Shown here: positions 1 through 6,761 of the stretch, one piece after another | Layout of the letters: the number at the start of each line of letters is the position of its first letter | Position numbering within the stretch: position 1 is the stretch's first letter | Assembly: GCA_934402155.1 (NCBI GenBank) | Contig: CAKRTP010000030.1 | Coordinates: forward strand, 1-18,415 | Length of the DNA: 18,415 nt | DNA from: an uncultured Blautia sp. | GTDB taxonomy: Bacteria > Bacillota > Clostridia > Lachnospirales > Lachnospiraceae | Reading direction: 5' to 3' | Program-made: the position numbers and the translations under genes | Notes under the pieces: generated by a model | What the model was told of the DNA's origin: nothing | The model's input: the letters and a program-made list of their open reading frames with translations, nothing else | Database searches by the model: none

Positions 1-854
1 CCCATAAAAGTCGGACCATGCATCAGGGCAAGGCGGTCATCATCACTGTAAAAAGCATCAAAAACCTTATGATTTGCGACAGTGACCGCATGCCCGATAT
101 AACCGCCGGTGAGGGCTTTTCCAAGGACCAGGATGTCCGGAAGGACAAGGTCTGCCACAAAACGGTTTCCGGTACGTCCAAAGCCGGTGGCTACTTCATC
201 GAAGATCAGAAGGACATCATATCTGTCGCACAGTTCCCTGGCACGTTTCAGGAAGGAAATATCATACATTCTCATACCACCGGCACCCTGAAGAAGCGGT
301 TCCACGATAAAGCAGTTCAGTCTGTCGTGGTAAAGCTCAAAGGCCTCCTCGAGAGCCGGGATTTCCGTCGGGATATGGATGACTCCTTCTTTTTTGTCGA
401 AAGCGAAATGATAATCTTCATCATCTCCAACTTCCATTGCCTTAAATGTATCTCCGTGATAGGCATGTTCAAGAGCCAGCACCAGAGGACGTTTTCTTCC
501 CTGATTGGTATTGTACTGGAGTGCCATCTTGAGGGAAACTTCCACTGCGACACTTCCTGAATCGGAAAAGAAACAGTAGTCCAGATCGCCTGGAAGAAAT
601 TCCTGAAGCTTTGCAGAAAGTTTTTCCACAGGTTCATGGGTGAGACCGCCGAGCATCACATGACAGAAATGATCTGCCTGCTCTTTGATGGCAGCAGTCA
701 GCTCCGGATGTTTGTATCCATGGATCATGCACCACCAGGAAGAAATAGAATCGATCAGTTTCTGGTCTTTTGTGTAGAGATGCACACCCTCGGCGTCCAG
801 GATTTTGTAAGGTTCTTTCATTGTTTTCATCTGTTCATAAGGATACCATATCAT
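1..854 (-). CDS. bioA: Adenosylmethionine-8-amino-7-oxononanoate aminotransferase BioA (partial, C-terminus beyond window)
   Basis: This PLP-dependent class III aminotransferase converts KAPA to DAPA in biotin synthesis, with S-adenosylmethionine as amino donor. The first 284 codons are present and the 3' end is cut at base 1. Visible hallmarks are the N-terminal IWYPYEQM motif (family form IWHPYTSM), SSWW at residues 38-41 (substrate pocket), AYHGDTF near 131-137, GAGGMRMY near 190-197, FDEVATGFGRTG at 218-229 with the PLP-nitrogen Asp, the Schiff-base lysine in LGKALTGG (K246), and the end MHGPTFM. The start ATG at 854-852 overlaps the bioD stop as ATGA, so translation is probably coupled, and the family motif begins right after it. 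It is the last visible gene of the operon. Family assignment is very secure. Confidence 0.95.
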   Translation of the reverse strand, partial: MIWYPYEQMKTMKEPYKILDAEGVHLYTKDQKLIDSISSWWCMIHGYKHPELTAAIKEQADHFCHVMLGGLTHEPVEKLSAKLQEFLPGDLDYCFFSDSGSVAVEVSLKMALQYNTNQGRKRPLVLALEHAYHGDTFKAMEVGDDEDYHFAFDKKEGVIHIPTEIPALEEAFELYHDRLNCFIVEPLLQGAGGMRMYDISFLKRARELCDRYDVLLIFDEVATGFGRTGNRFVADLVLPDILVLGKALTGGYIGHAVTVANHKVFDAFYSDDDRLALMHGPTFM

Positions 855-1549
855 TTGATCTTCACCTCGTCATAAAGTGCACTCAGCACATCTGTATCTA
901 TTTCAAGTTCTTTGGCATTATCCTGTACCTTTGCAAGGACAGGAAGGCCTGTCATATGTTCACACATGAAAATATTGTCTTCTTCCATGATATTACCCGG
1001 ATGGTAATGATTAAAAATAATTCCCTTAAGCGGAAGGTTATGAGCCTTCATATATTCGGCAGTCAGCACTACACTGTTGATCGTGCCAAGTCCTGCATCG
1101 GCAACCAGGATGCTGGAAAGACTGAATTCCCGGATTACATCCTCAAGCTGGAGCTTTCGTTCATCAAAGCAGAGCGGACAGAGGATCCCGCCGCTTCCTT
1201 CCATGGTGATAAGATCATATTTCTTTGAAACTTCTTCAAAACCTTCTCGGACAACTGCAAGATCAACGGGATTCCCCTCGACTCTGGAAGCCAGATGCGG
1301 TGACCAGGCATTCTCATATACATAGGGACACATTTCATCAAGCGGCTGAGAGATTCCGGATATCTGCTGAACAAAAAGTGCATCGCCGGGAATCAGACGG
1401 CCGTCTGCCCTGCGGTCATTTCCACTCATGGCAGCCTTGTAATAAGCTGGGTTTTTGCCCGCCTGTGCAAGCTTTTTGACGATCAGTCCGGCGATGAAGG
1501 TCTTGCCGATATCTGTTCCGGTTCCGGTGAGAAAAATTGCTTTGCTCAT
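851..1549 (-). CDS. bioD: Dethiobiotin synthetase BioD
   Basis: This ATP-dependent enzyme closes the ureido ring of dethiobiotin from DAPA and CO2. The 232-residue product has the expected length. Residues 9-17 (GTGTDIGKT) are the diagnostic BioD P-loop. The YYKAAMSG segment near 36-43 matches the substrate-binding lysine region, and MEGSGG near the middle matches the second nucleotide/Mg segment. The start is supported by a GGAAGGAAG ribosome binding site inside the end of bioB, about 11 nt upstream. It lies 7 nt after bioB, and its TGA overlaps the bioA ATG. Expression is presumably from the BirA-controlled promoter upstream of bioY. Confidence 0.95.
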   Translation of the reverse strand: MSKAIFLTGTGTDIGKTFIAGLIVKKLAQAGKNPAYYKAAMSGNDRRADGRLIPGDALFVQQISGISQPLDEMCPYVYENAWSPHLASRVEGNPVDLAVVREGFEEVSKKYDLITMEGSGGILCPLCFDERKLQLEDVIREFSLSSILVADAGLGTINSVVLTAEYMKAHNLPLKGIIFNHYHPGNIMEEDNIFMCEHMTGLPVLAKVQDNAKELEIDTDVLSALYDEVKIK

Positions 1550-1556
1550 TTTTATT

Positions 1557-2540
1557 TTACACTTCCTTCCAGTATTCAGGAGTTACATCACGTCCCATGT
1601 CAGTGAGCATCCTGCGGTCACTTCGGATCGTGGCACAGGCAACGGTAGTGAGCATATTTCCGGTGATGGAAGCGGAGGCTCCGGCTTTGAAAGCAGTTTC
1701 CCCGTCATTTGTAAGAAGTGCACGGCCGGCAGCAAGACGGATATTGGCTTCCGGGTTGATATAGCGGAAGAACGCGATTGTCCGGAGAATATCAGCTTCA
1801 CAGAGGGAAGGAAGATTTTCCAGAGGAGTTCCCGGGATCGGCATCAGTGCATTGATCGGGATGGAATCAATTCCGAGCTCTGCAAGACTGATTGCCATAT
1901 CAAGACGGTCTTCCCAGGTCTCTCCCATGCCGATGATACCGCCGGAGCAGGCACACATCCCCTCGGCTTTGACTTTTTTGAGAGTTTCGATCTTCATGTC
2001 ATAGGTATGTGTTGTGCAGATGTTCGGAAAATTTCTGCGTGAGGTTTCGATATTATGGTGGTAGCTGGTCACACCTGCCTCATGGAGGCGGTGAAGCTGT
2101 TCTGCGGAGATAAATCCCATGGAAGCGCAGAGGTCGATCCTGCATTCTCTGTGCATAGTCTCATAAGCATGGATTGCCTGGTCGAATTCTTTTCCTGTCA
2201 GGGCTTTTCCGGCGGTGACGATGGAAAAACGGTCGACACCTTCAGACTCGTTCATCTTACAGGCTTCGAGGATTTTTTCCTCCGGAAGAAAATCGTAAAC
2301 TTCGCAGGAAGTATGGTGGTGTGCGGACTGTGCACAGTATTTACAGTCTTCCGGGCATCTGCCGCTGCGGCCGTTGATGATCGAGCAGAGATCTACTTTA
2401 TCTCCGATACAGGCCTTGCGGATGCGGTCTGCACCTTCGCATAATTCATCCAGATCGCAGGTGAGAAAAAAGGAAAGATCATCTTCTCTTGTGATCCTGC
2501 GTCCGTCAATAATTTCCTGGGCTAAAGTAAGTGGGTTCAT
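1557..2540 (-). CDS. bioB: Biotin synthase BioB (radical SAM)
   Basis: This radical SAM enzyme inserts sulfur into dethiobiotin, sacrificing an auxiliary [2Fe-2S] cluster. The 327-residue product matches the usual length. The radical SAM triad is C62-x3-C66-x2-C69 in GRCPEDCKYCAQS. Later conserved segments include YHHNIETS, CACSGGIIGMGE (a likely auxiliary-cluster cysteine) and LMPIPGTPLE, followed by IRLAAGR. The start ATG at 2540 overlaps the bioY stop as ATGA. The sulfur demand of this enzyme is the only obvious link between the biotin operon and the sulfur genes downstream. The assignment is secure. Confidence 0.97.
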   Translation of the reverse strand: MNPLTLAQEIIDGRRITREDDLSFFLTCDLDELCEGADRIRKACIGDKVDLCSIINGRSGRCPEDCKYCAQSAHHHTSCEVYDFLPEEKILEACKMNESEGVDRFSIVTAGKALTGKEFDQAIHAYETMHRECRIDLCASMGFISAEQLHRLHEAGVTSYHHNIETSRRNFPNICTTHTYDMKIETLKKVKAEGMCACSGGIIGMGETWEDRLDMAISLAELGIDSIPINALMPIPGTPLENLPSLCEADILRTIAFFRYINPEANIRLAAGRALLTNDGETAFKAGASASITGNMLTTVACATIRSDRRMLTDMGRDVTPEYWKEV

Positions 2541-3127
2541 TTTGCTGTTTCCTCCGTATGTAATAAAGTTATATCTGAATCAGAAAGGTACTGGAGCACG
2601 ACCGGACGCACACGTCTGGCAATAAATGCACCAAGGATGCTGAGTGCGATATCGCCAGGTACTGCTAGAAGAAAGCAGTAGAGGATGAGCGGCCAGATTC
2701 CGATCGGCGTGTTGATCACATAGTTGCAGATCACATAATAATAGATCATACCGCAGGCATAGACGACCATAAGTCCGGCAAGATTTGCGAGCAGATAGCG
2801 GAAAATGGTCTTTTTCTTAAGATGTTCTGCGATACGGCCTGTCACATAGGTTCCAAGACAGAAACCAATGATATAACCGAAGCTTGGCTTGAAGACATAC
2901 CAGAGACCGCCGCCCTCGGAGAAAATCGGGAGTCCTGCAAGTCCCAGAAGCATATAGGCAGCGACGGAGATCGTTCCCCGCTTCGAACCAAGCAGCAGTC
3001 CTGCAAGCATGGTAAACAGATACTGAAGAGTAAAAGGAACCACCGGTACGGGGATTTTGATAAAAGCCCCCACTGCGATCAGGGCGGTAAAAAGGCTGCA
3101 GTAGATTAAAGTTCTTGTTTTAGACAT
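2537..3127 (-). CDS. bioY: Biotin transporter substrate-specificity component BioY
   Basis: This is the integral-membrane S component of a biotin ECF transporter, importing biotin with or without the EcfAAT module. The 196-residue, strongly hydrophobic product has about six membrane segments and the BioY signature IPVPVVPFTLQ near residues 24-34, plus GLAGLPIFSEGGG and KPSFGYIIGF. I place the start at 3127 (MSKTRT), with GGAGG 7 nt upstream. The frame stays open to a TTG at 3187, but that codon is part of the -35 box and cannot be transcribed from this promoter. BioY is first in the operon, and its stop overlaps bioB. A BirA-type operator overlaps its ribosome binding site and start codon. 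Confidence 0.93.
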   Translation of the reverse strand: MSKTRTLIYCSLFTALIAVGAFIKIPVPVVPFTLQYLFTMLAGLLLGSKRGTISVAAYMLLGLAGLPIFSEGGGLWYVFKPSFGYIIGFCLGTYVTGRIAEHLKKKTIFRYLLANLAGLMVVYACGMIYYYVICNYVINTPIGIWPLILYCFLLAVPGDIALSILGAFIARRVRPVVLQYLSDSDITLLHTEETAK

Positions 3128-3128
3128 A

Positions 3129-3158
3129 TGTAAACCTCCAAAATCTTTATGGTTTACA
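3129..3158. promoter_or_regulatory. BirA operator 1 (downstream of -10)
   Basis: TGTAAACC (3129-3136) and GGTTTACA (3151-3158) form a perfect 8-bp inverted repeat with a 14-nt spacer. This matches the known BirA box form TTGTAAACC-N14-16-GGTTTACAA. It covers the predicted transcription start and runs into the ribosome binding site of bioY. The BirA gene itself is not in the window. Confidence 0.88.
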
Positions 3159-3187
3159 ATTTTAAAGTAAAGCAGATAAATTGTCAA
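3159..3187 (-). promoter_or_regulatory. bioYBDA promoter
   Basis: On the minus strand a consensus -35 TTGACA (3187-3182) is followed by a 17-nt spacer and the -10 TAAAAT (3164-3159, one mismatch to consensus). Transcription would start near 3152, giving a leader of about 25 nt before the bioY ATG. Both boxes are flanked or overlapped by BirA-like inverted repeats, so the promoter should be shut when BirA carries biotinyl-AMP. Confidence 0.85.
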
Positions 3188-3211
3188 CTTATAAAATAAA
3201 AAAGTTTACAA
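3181..3211. promoter_or_regulatory. Probable BirA operator 2 (over the -35)
   Basis: TTGTCAAC (3181-3188) and GTTTACAA (3204-3211) form an inverted repeat with 7 of 8 matching pairs and a 15-nt spacer. This is close to the BirA box form. The left arm contains the complement of the bioY -35 box, so binding here would occlude RNA polymerase. The single mismatch is the C/G of the TTGACA -35, suggesting a compromise between promoter and operator. Confidence 0.6.
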
Positions 3212-3343
3212 TTGCATTAAAAGGAAAACAACGACTTCAAAGAAAGTCAGGATTTCGTAAAAAATGGTCAAAATATCGCTGGTATTTTTCTGGTAAAAAT
3301 ATTATGATAAAATTCCAAGTTATATTTTAACAGGAGAAAATGT

Positions 3344-4525
3344 ATGAGACCATCATTCAAAAGAACCATGTACGCCTGCTTCGTAGGCTACATCGTGCAG
3401 GCAATCGTCAACAATTTTGTTCCGTTACTGTTCGTAACATTTCAGAAGAGCTATCAGATACCGCTATCAAAGATCACCTTGCTGATCACCATCAACTTTA
3501 TGATCCAGCTTCTGATCGATCTTCTTTCAGCCGGCTTTGTAGATAAGATCGGATATAAGGCATCGGTAACGATCGCACATATCTGTTCTGCAATCGGTCT
3601 GTTTGCACTGACGATCCTTCCGGAAGTTATGGCAGAGCCATTTACCGGCATTCTGATCGCAGTTGCGATCTACGCAATCGGCGGCGGACTTCTGGAGGTA
3701 CTGATCAGCCCGATCATCGAGGCCTGCCCGACAGACAACAAAGAAAAAGCAATGAGCCTTCTGCATTCGTTTTACTGCTGGGGACATGTGGGAGTGGTAC
3801 TGATCTCCACAATCTTCTTCAGTACATTTGGAATTGCAAACTGGAAGATCCTTGCACGCATCTGGGCGATCATCCCGGTACTTAATGGAATCGTATTTCT
3901 GACTTCCCCGATCTATTCCCTGCATGAAGAAGGAGAGAAGGGACTTTCTATCAGAGAACTTTGCTCCATGAAGATCTTCTGGGTTGTGATGCTGATGATG
4001 ACCTGTGCAGGAGCGAGTGAACAGGCAGTGAGCCAGTGGGCATCTACTTTTGCAGAGGAAGGGCTCAAAGTCAGCAAGACCGTCGGAGATCTGGCAGGAC
4101 CGATGGCATTCGCAGTCCTGATGGGACTGGCAAGACTTCTTTATGGAAAGTACGGAGAGAAGATCGATCTGAGACGCTTTATGACATACAGCAGTATTCT
4201 CTGTGTGATCTCTTATCTCTGCATCGCTTTTGTACCGGTTCCGATGCTCAGTCTCGTCAGCTGTGCTGTCTGTGGATTTTCTGTCGGGATAATGTGGCCG
4301 GGAACATTCAGTATTGCGTCGGCGTCCATTCGTGGCGGAGGTACGGCAATGTTTGCCTTGCTTGCCCTTGCGGGAGATCTCGGCTGCTCCGGTGGTCCGA
4401 CACTTGCCGGATTTGTGTCCAGCAGTGTTGGAAATAATCTGAGAATGGGGATTCTTGCGGCGGTTGTATTCCCGGTACTTCTGCTTATCGGAATTCAGAT
4501 ATGCAAGAAAAGTCAAAAGAACTGA
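3344..4525 (+). CDS. Major facilitator superfamily transporter
   Basis: This 393-residue integral membrane protein has the length and roughly twelve hydrophobic segments of an MFS transporter, with a longer cytoplasmic loop near residues 190-205 (HEEGEKGLSIREL) between the two six-helix halves. FVDKIGYKAS near residues 64-73 fits the loop 2-3 motif A region (G-x-x-x-D-x-x-G-x-R/K). The overall look resembles FucP-like sugar MFS proteins of Clostridia, but the substrate cannot be read from sequence. The start at 3344 has AGGAG 7 nt upstream; the ATG at 3340 is out of frame and too close. A possible -10 is TATGAT at 3303-3308, with no clear -35. It is divergent from the biotin operon; any biotin link is unproven. 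Confidence 0.85.
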   Translation: MRPSFKRTMYACFVGYIVQAIVNNFVPLLFVTFQKSYQIPLSKITLLITINFMIQLLIDLLSAGFVDKIGYKASVTIAHICSAIGLFALTILPEVMAEPFTGILIAVAIYAIGGGLLEVLISPIIEACPTDNKEKAMSLLHSFYCWGHVGVVLISTIFFSTFGIANWKILARIWAIIPVLNGIVFLTSPIYSLHEEGEKGLSIRELCSMKIFWVVMLMMTCAGASEQAVSQWASTFAEEGLKVSKTVGDLAGPMAFAVLMGLARLLYGKYGEKIDLRRFMTYSSILCVISYLCIAFVPVPMLSLVSCAVCGFSVGIMWPGTFSIASASIRGGGTAMFALLALAGDLGCSGGPTLAGFVSSSVGNNLRMGILAAVVFPVLLLIGIQICKKSQKN

Positions 4526-4563
4526 ATAAAAAACGATAAGATCTGACAGAAAGATGTTATACA

Positions 4564-4658
4564 GAAAAAGTCTGGATGTCTGAGACAGGAACTGCTTCAA
4601 TGTTTTATAAATGACATTGAAGATGACAGTACATAGTCTCAGAATCCAGACTTTTTTT
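4564..4658. terminator. Nested bidirectional intrinsic terminator
   Basis: An outer stem pairs 4570-4586 with 4636-4651 (16 pairs, one bulged G). It is preceded by AAAAA (4565-4569) and followed by seven Ts (4652-4658), so it can terminate from both directions. Inside it sits a second hairpin, CTTCAATGT (4595-4603) with ACATTGAAG (4614-4622) and a 10-nt loop. It lies between the convergent MFS and chelatase genes and fits a shared terminator. Confidence 0.82.
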
Positions 4659-4707
4659 ACTTTATTAGGAAATTACTTCGTAATGTTCCAATAAAGATGA
4701 TGAAATG

Positions 4708-5502
4708 TTACATAGAAGCAATTGCCTCGCGTGCATGTTCCACAAACATTGCACGGATTCCCGGATATTCACCAAGTCCTTTCAAAACAGGACAGACTTC
4801 AAATCCGGCTTCCTTAAACTGACAGACCCAGGAATCCGGGGAATCTCCAGCCATATCGTTGTGTGCATGATCACCTGCTACGATCATAAACGGTGTCATA
4901 TAGATCTTTGATGGCTGGAAAGCAGTTACTTCTCTGACAAGATCATGGATCGTCGGTTCAGCCTCTACCGTTCCGATGAAGACATTGGAATGTCCTGAAG
5001 ATTTAAACTTCTTATCCAGTCCTGCATAAACAACATTGACCTGATGCGTGGTACCATGGCCCATAAGTACCAGAGCCTCCGGATCTCTCAGATCAGAAAA
5101 TTCAGAATTTACAGCTTCGATCGCTTTTTGCTCATCCTCCGGTGAGGTCAGAAGAGGAGTACCGAAGACAATTTTGTCAAAAGATTCTTTATAAGAAAGA
5201 ACTTCTTCCTTCATAACATTATTCTCGATACCGTCCAGGATATGTGTCGGCTGTACAACCACCTCCCGGATCCCGTCTGCGATCATCTGCTCCATGGCTT
5301 CCCTGACAGTAGGAACGATATAATTGTCCCTCTTTTTAAGAACAGAGATGATCATCTTGCTGGTCCATGCCCGATAGATCCGTCGATCTACAAAAGCTTC
5401 GGCAATATCCTGCTCGATTTTTTCTATGGTAGCTTTGCGGGAGGCTTCGTAACTGGTTCCAAAGCTTACGACCAGGACTGCCTTGTCTGTTTGCTGATTC
5501 AT
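4708..5502 (-). CDS. cbiK: Sirohydrochlorin chelatase, CbiK type
   Basis: The 264-residue product belongs to the anaerobic CbiK family, which inserts a divalent metal (Co2+, and in some members Fe2+) into sirohydrochlorin. It has the N-terminal VLVVSFGTSYEASR, QPTHILDGIEN at 84-94, the metal-binding MGHGTTH at 147-153 (H149 fits the first catalytic His) and IVAGDHAHNDMAGD at 207-220 (H212 fits the second). No signal peptide is visible, so it is cytoplasmic. No other cobalamin genes lie nearby. The neighbours are cysteine synthase and, further on, a siroheme-type sulfite reductase, so supplying siroheme may be its real job here. AGGAG lies 11 nt before the ATG, a rather long spacing. Family secure; metal specificity open. 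Confidence 0.9.
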   Translation of the reverse strand: MNQQTDKAVLVVSFGTSYEASRKATIEKIEQDIAEAFVDRRIYRAWTSKMIISVLKKRDNYIVPTVREAMEQMIADGIREVVVQPTHILDGIENNVMKEEVLSYKESFDKIVFGTPLLTSPEDEQKAIEAVNSEFSDLRDPEALVLMGHGTTHQVNVVYAGLDKKFKSSGHSNVFIGTVEAEPTIHDLVREVTAFQPSKIYMTPFMIVAGDHAHNDMAGDSPDSWVCQFKEAGFEVCPVLKGLGEYPGIRAMFVEHAREAIASM

Positions 5503-5558
5503 AAAAATTCATTCTCCTAATTTTAGATTTTCCGCGTATAGTAAAAATAGACATCAAA

Positions 5559-5587
5559 ATTATACTATAGTATAAAAAAAAGTTCAA
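5559..5587 (-). promoter_or_regulatory. Promoter of the CbiK-like chelatase gene
   Basis: On the minus strand, -35 TTGAAC (5587-5582), a 17-nt spacer and a perfect -10 TATAAT (5564-5559) form a good sigma-A promoter about 55 nt before the ATG. The 14-bp perfect palindrome TATACTATAGTATA (5561-5574) covers the spacer end and -10, and could be an operator. Confidence 0.75.
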
Positions 5588-5605
5588 TTTTTTTCCGGAA
5601 ACCTA

Positions 5606-5634
5606 TTGACATTTTGAGGAAAAAGTAATAGCAT
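5606..5634 (+). promoter_or_regulatory. Candidate cysK promoter
   Basis: A consensus -35 TTGACA (5606-5611), a 17-nt spacer and TAGCAT (5629-5634, four of six matches) lie 67 nt or more upstream of the cysK ATG. It is divergent from the chelatase promoter, with about 20 nt between the two -35 boxes. The inverted repeat at 5638-5660 lies just after the -10, where a repressor would block initiation. Confidence 0.55.
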
Positions 5635-5637
5635 ACT

Positions 5638-5660
5638 AAACATATCAAAGAGGTATGTTA
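5638..5660. promoter_or_regulatory. Inverted-repeat operator upstream of cysK (shared sulfur motif)
   Basis: AACATA (5639-5644) and TATGTT (5654-5659) are perfect inverted arms separated by 9 nt. The same arms with the same 9-nt spacing occur at the sbp promoter (11077-11099) and, with five-base core arms, at the promoter of the second MetY-like gene (15511-15531). The regulator is not proven; an Rrf2 protein is the best candidate. Confidence 0.55.
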
Positions 5661-5700
5661 ATAGAAAATACATATTAATCACAGAAGGGCGGTAATCACC

Positions 5701-6633
5701 ATGGCAAACATTTATAAAGGAACACTGGGGCTGATCGGAAACACTCCACTTGTAGAAGTCACCAACATAGAGAAGGAACTTGGACTGGAAGCTACTGTTC
5801 TTGTGAAGCTGGAATATTTCAATCCGGCAGGCAGCGTCAAGGACAGAATTGCCAAAGCAATGATCGAAGATGCTGAAGCGAAGGGAATCCTCAAGGAAGG
5901 CGCAGTCATCATCGAGCCTACATCCGGAAATACAGGTATCGGCCTTGCGTCCATTGCAGCTGCGAAGGGCTACAGAATCATTCTCACCATGCCGGAAACC
6001 ATGAGCATTGAGCGCAGGAACATTCTTAAGGCATACGGTGCAGAGCTGGTTCTGACAGAGGGTGCCAAGGGAATGAAAGGAGCAATCAGCAAAGCAGAGG
6101 AGCTTGCAAAAGAAATTCCAAACAGCTATATCCCGGGACAGTTTGTGAACCCTGCGAATCCCGCAGCGCATAAAGCGACTACAGGACCTGAAATCTGGAA
6201 TGATACAGACGGAAAAGTAGATATCTTTGTAGCTGGTGTCGGCACAGGCGGAACTCTTACAGGAACAGGTGAATACCTCAAAGAACAGAATCCGGATATC
6301 AGGATCGTAGCAGTAGAGCCGGCAACTTCCCCGGTACTTTCAGAAGGAAAAGGCGGACCGCATAAAATTCAGGGTATCGGAGCCGGATTTGTTCCTGAAG
6401 TACTAAATACACAGATTTATGACGAGATCATGCCGATCGACAATGAAGTATGCTTCACAACAGCGAAACTTCTGGCGAAGAAAGAGGGAGTTCTTGTAGG
6501 TATCTCCTCAGGAGCTGCACTTTATGCGGCAATTGAACTTGCAAAACGTCCGGAGAATAAAGGCAAGACTATTGTAGCACTGCTTCCGGATACAGCAGAC
6601 AGATATTACTCCACCGCATTATTTACAGAATAA
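5701..6633 (+). CDS. cysK: Cysteine synthase A / O-acetylserine sulfhydrylase
   Basis: This PLP enzyme makes cysteine from O-acetylserine and sulfide. The 310-residue product is full length. The Schiff-base lysine is K47 in [15 protein letters not shown] at 74-79 is the substrate-binding loop, [13 protein letters not shown] matches the phosphate-binding glycine loop, and the end DRYYSTALF is typical of CysK. Translation starts at ATG 5701 after GGGCGG, a modest ribosome binding site. It heads a unit with metY and an Rrf2 gene. In Bacillus, CysK also acts as sensor partner of the Rrf2 regulator CymR, and in many organisms CysK binds the C-terminal isoleucine of serine acetyltransferase. Both facts matter here because the Rrf2 neighbours end in isoleucine. 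Confidence 0.96.
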   Translation: MANIYKGTLGLIGNTPLVEVTNIEKELGLEATVLVKLEYFNPAGSVKDRIAKAMIEDAEAKGILKEGAVIIEPTSGNTGIGLASIAAAKGYRIILTMPETMSIERRNILKAYGAELVLTEGAKGMKGAISKAEELAKEIPNSYIPGQFVNPANPAAHKATTGPEIWNDTDGKVDIFVAGVGTGGTLTGTGEYLKEQNPDIRIVAVEPATSPVLSEGKGGPHKIQGIGAGFVPEVLNTQIYDEIMPIDNEVCFTTAKLLAKKEGVLVGISSGAALYAAIELAKRPENKGKTIVALLPDTADRYYSTALFTE

Positions 6634-6639
6634 AGGAAC

Positions 6640-6711
6640 ACCAGGGTTAAAAACTGCAAAAGACGTTCGTGCTTGCACGATAAGGCTTTTGAGTTTGGAA
6701 CCCGCCGTGGT
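6640..6711 (+). other. Long imperfect hairpin between cysK and metY
   Basis: Nested complementary blocks read inward from both ends: ACCA/TGGT (6640-6643, 6708-6711), GGGTT/AACCC (6644-6648, 6699-6703), AAACT/AGTTT, CAAAAG/CTTTTG (6657-6662, 6686-6691) and TCGTGC/GCACGA (6667-6672, 6675-6680). Together they make a stem-loop of about 72 nt with small internal loops. There is no T run after it, so it is not a standard terminator. Possible roles are mRNA stabilisation, processing or attenuation. I match it to no known riboswitch class. Confidence 0.6.
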
Positions 6712-6761
6712 ACATAATATAGCAACAAAAAATCAAAAAAACAGAAAAGAGGACTAGATTT

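Noticed and set aside
3128..3187. Longer N-terminus of BioY from TTG 3187
   Set aside because: That TTG is the -35 box of the promoter, and GGAGG precedes the ATG at 3127.
3527..4600. Long open frame on the minus strand (357 codons) opposite the MFS gene
   Set aside because: Its product is rich in Cys, His, Arg and Asp with no family pattern, while the plus-strand frame is a clear membrane transporter. It is an antisense shadow.
6634..6761. SAM (S-box) riboswitch or T-box leader before metY
   Set aside because: The characteristic conserved cores of these elements are absent; only a long hairpin is visible.
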